Source of the DNA: Balneolaceae bacterium
GTDB lineage: Bacteria > Bacteroidota > Rhodothermia > Balneolales > Balneolaceae
DNA: 64,000 nt
Assembly: GCA_020832285.1 (NCBI GenBank)
Contig: JAFIFB010000008.1
Location: 1 to 64,000, forward strand
Direction: 5' to 3'
Under the pieces are notes generated by a model that saw only the letters and a list, made by a program, of their open reading frames with translations, searched no databases and was not told the origin of the DNA. The translations under genes and the position numbers were made by a program. Shown here one piece after another: positions 63,481 to 64,000 of the stretch. The stretch's first letter is position 1; each line of letters opens with the position of its first letter.

Positions 63481-64000
63481 ATGAAAAAAGATAAAACACA
63501 AAAACTACGCAGCCTTTTTGTCGGTATAGGCTTGATTGCTGCAGCCGGACTTATCTTGGCGGGATGTCCATCCCAGCAGGGTATGATGGATACGCGGGAA
63601 GCCGCCCAAAAAGTGTATGTAGCTCCGGGAGAGCACGACGAATACTACGGTTTCTTCTCGGGTGGATATAGCGGACAGCTCAGTGTCTGGGGGCTTCCTT
63701 CAGGCCGTTTTCTGAAAGTGATTCCAGTATTTTCACAGGACCCTGAAACCGGTTACGGATACTCTGAAGAGACCAAACCACTTCTGCAAACAAGCTATGG
63801 ATTTATCCCCTGGGATGATTCTCACCATCCGCATATATCACAAACCAATGGTGATGCGGACGGCCGTTGGATCTACATAAATGCAAACAATACGCCGCGA
63901 ATTGCCCGTATTGACTTGCAGACATTTGAAACCAAAGAGATTCTGGAACTTCCCAACACTGGCGGTAATCACGCTTCATCGTTTGTTACTTCCAATTCGG
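63481..64000 (+). CDS. nosZ: Clade II nitrous oxide reductase NosZ, 5' part (runs off the window)
   Basis: 173 codons are visible. The start MKKDKTQKLRSLFVG leads to a hydrophobic stretch ending LILAGC, a lipoprotein signal, so export is Sec-dependent as in clade II NosZ and not by the Tat route of clade I. The mature start has KVYVAPGEHDEYYGFFSGGY and GQLSVWGLPSGR, then DDSHHPH with two CuZ-cluster histidines. The enzyme reduces N2O to N2. The rest of the gene lies beyond 64000. Confidence 0.92.
   Translation, partial: MKKDKTQKLRSLFVGIGLIAAAGLILAGCPSQQGMMDTREAAQKVYVAPGEHDEYYGFFSGGYSGQLSVWGLPSGRFLKVIPVFSQDPETGYGYSEETKPLLQTSYGFIPWDDSHHPHISQTNGDADGRWIYINANNTPRIARIDLQTFETKEILELPNTGGNHASSFVTSNS

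Noticed and set aside
1-64000. tRNA, rRNA and CRISPR loci
   Set aside because: No T-loop GGTTCGAAT-type element with matching stems, no rRNA sequence and no regularly spaced repeats were seen.

Overview
The window reads as a chromosomal segment of a marine or saline member of the Bacteroidota/Rhodothermota/Balneolota side of the FCB group; my best guess is Balneolaceae or a close relative (inference). The evidence is a moderate GC content, a bL28-bL33-DUF4295 block, a DUF4270 lipoprotein next to a short GT5 protein, a FISUMP lipoprotein, a lipoprotein-type clade II NosZ, and several promoters of the TTG / TAnnTTTG type used by the Bacteroidota housekeeping sigma factor. I see no tRNA, rRNA, CRISPR array, intact transposase or prophage.

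Layout. 1-9700: mixed metabolism, with proline catabolism (pruA), a Tat-exported TIM-barrel protein, an aldo/keto reductase, RdgB, a GT61 glycosyltransferase, a PfkB kinase, guanine deaminase and a CoA-type Nudix hydrolase. 9700-13817: a tightly packed four-gene minus-strand operon of C39 peptidase, RLAN/RimK ATP-grasp ligase, GCS2 carboxylate-amine ligase and N-formylglutamate-amidohydrolase-like protein. It looks like a peptide ligation and trimming system and is the best candidate here for an under-described pathway. Histidine ammonia-lyase lies divergently. 14034-20922: plus-strand housekeeping (miaA, purS-clpS-purQ, M42 peptidase, lptB, rhodanese). 20930-31829: a minus-strand run of glgB, malQ, comA-like, short glycogen-synthase-like, DUF4270 lipoprotein, PorV/FadL-like barrel, TPR protein and rho. 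31945-38030: LolC/E-type permease, YdjM-like membrane protein, tryptophan 2,3-dioxygenase, PolX and a FISUMP lipoprotein.

38791-41852: ribosomal proteins bL28 and bL33, DUF4295, YqeY, CvpA and TyrS. 41920-48570: MarR regulator, acetate kinase, DUF3820, an Uup-type ABC-F gene broken by one in-frame TAA, an eRF1-like (baeRF) protein and an atypical Nramp transporter. 48581-58067: a HExxH/beta-propeller/beta-barrel surface protein, ThuA protein, DUF3347 lipoprotein, polyphosphate:AMP phosphotransferase, a secreted metallophosphoesterase and an alpha/beta-hydrolase lipoprotein that lacks its nucleophile serine. 58338-62186: a KAP P-loop NTPase (possible defence gene) and a membrane-anchored S33-type hydrolase. 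62467-64000: the start of a nitrous oxide reduction locus, with an Fe-S type Rrf2 regulator, a cytochrome c lipoprotein and nosZ, which runs off the window. Two matching dyads (AAGA-N8-TCTT) lie in front of the regulator and the cytochrome gene and probably form its regulon.

Intergenic DNA carries several short dispersed repeat families: a TTGGTGAATAATGCAGG-type element in five copies, a CTGACATTACCC element in three copies, and two large hairpins. One repeat copy supplies the start codon of a gene.
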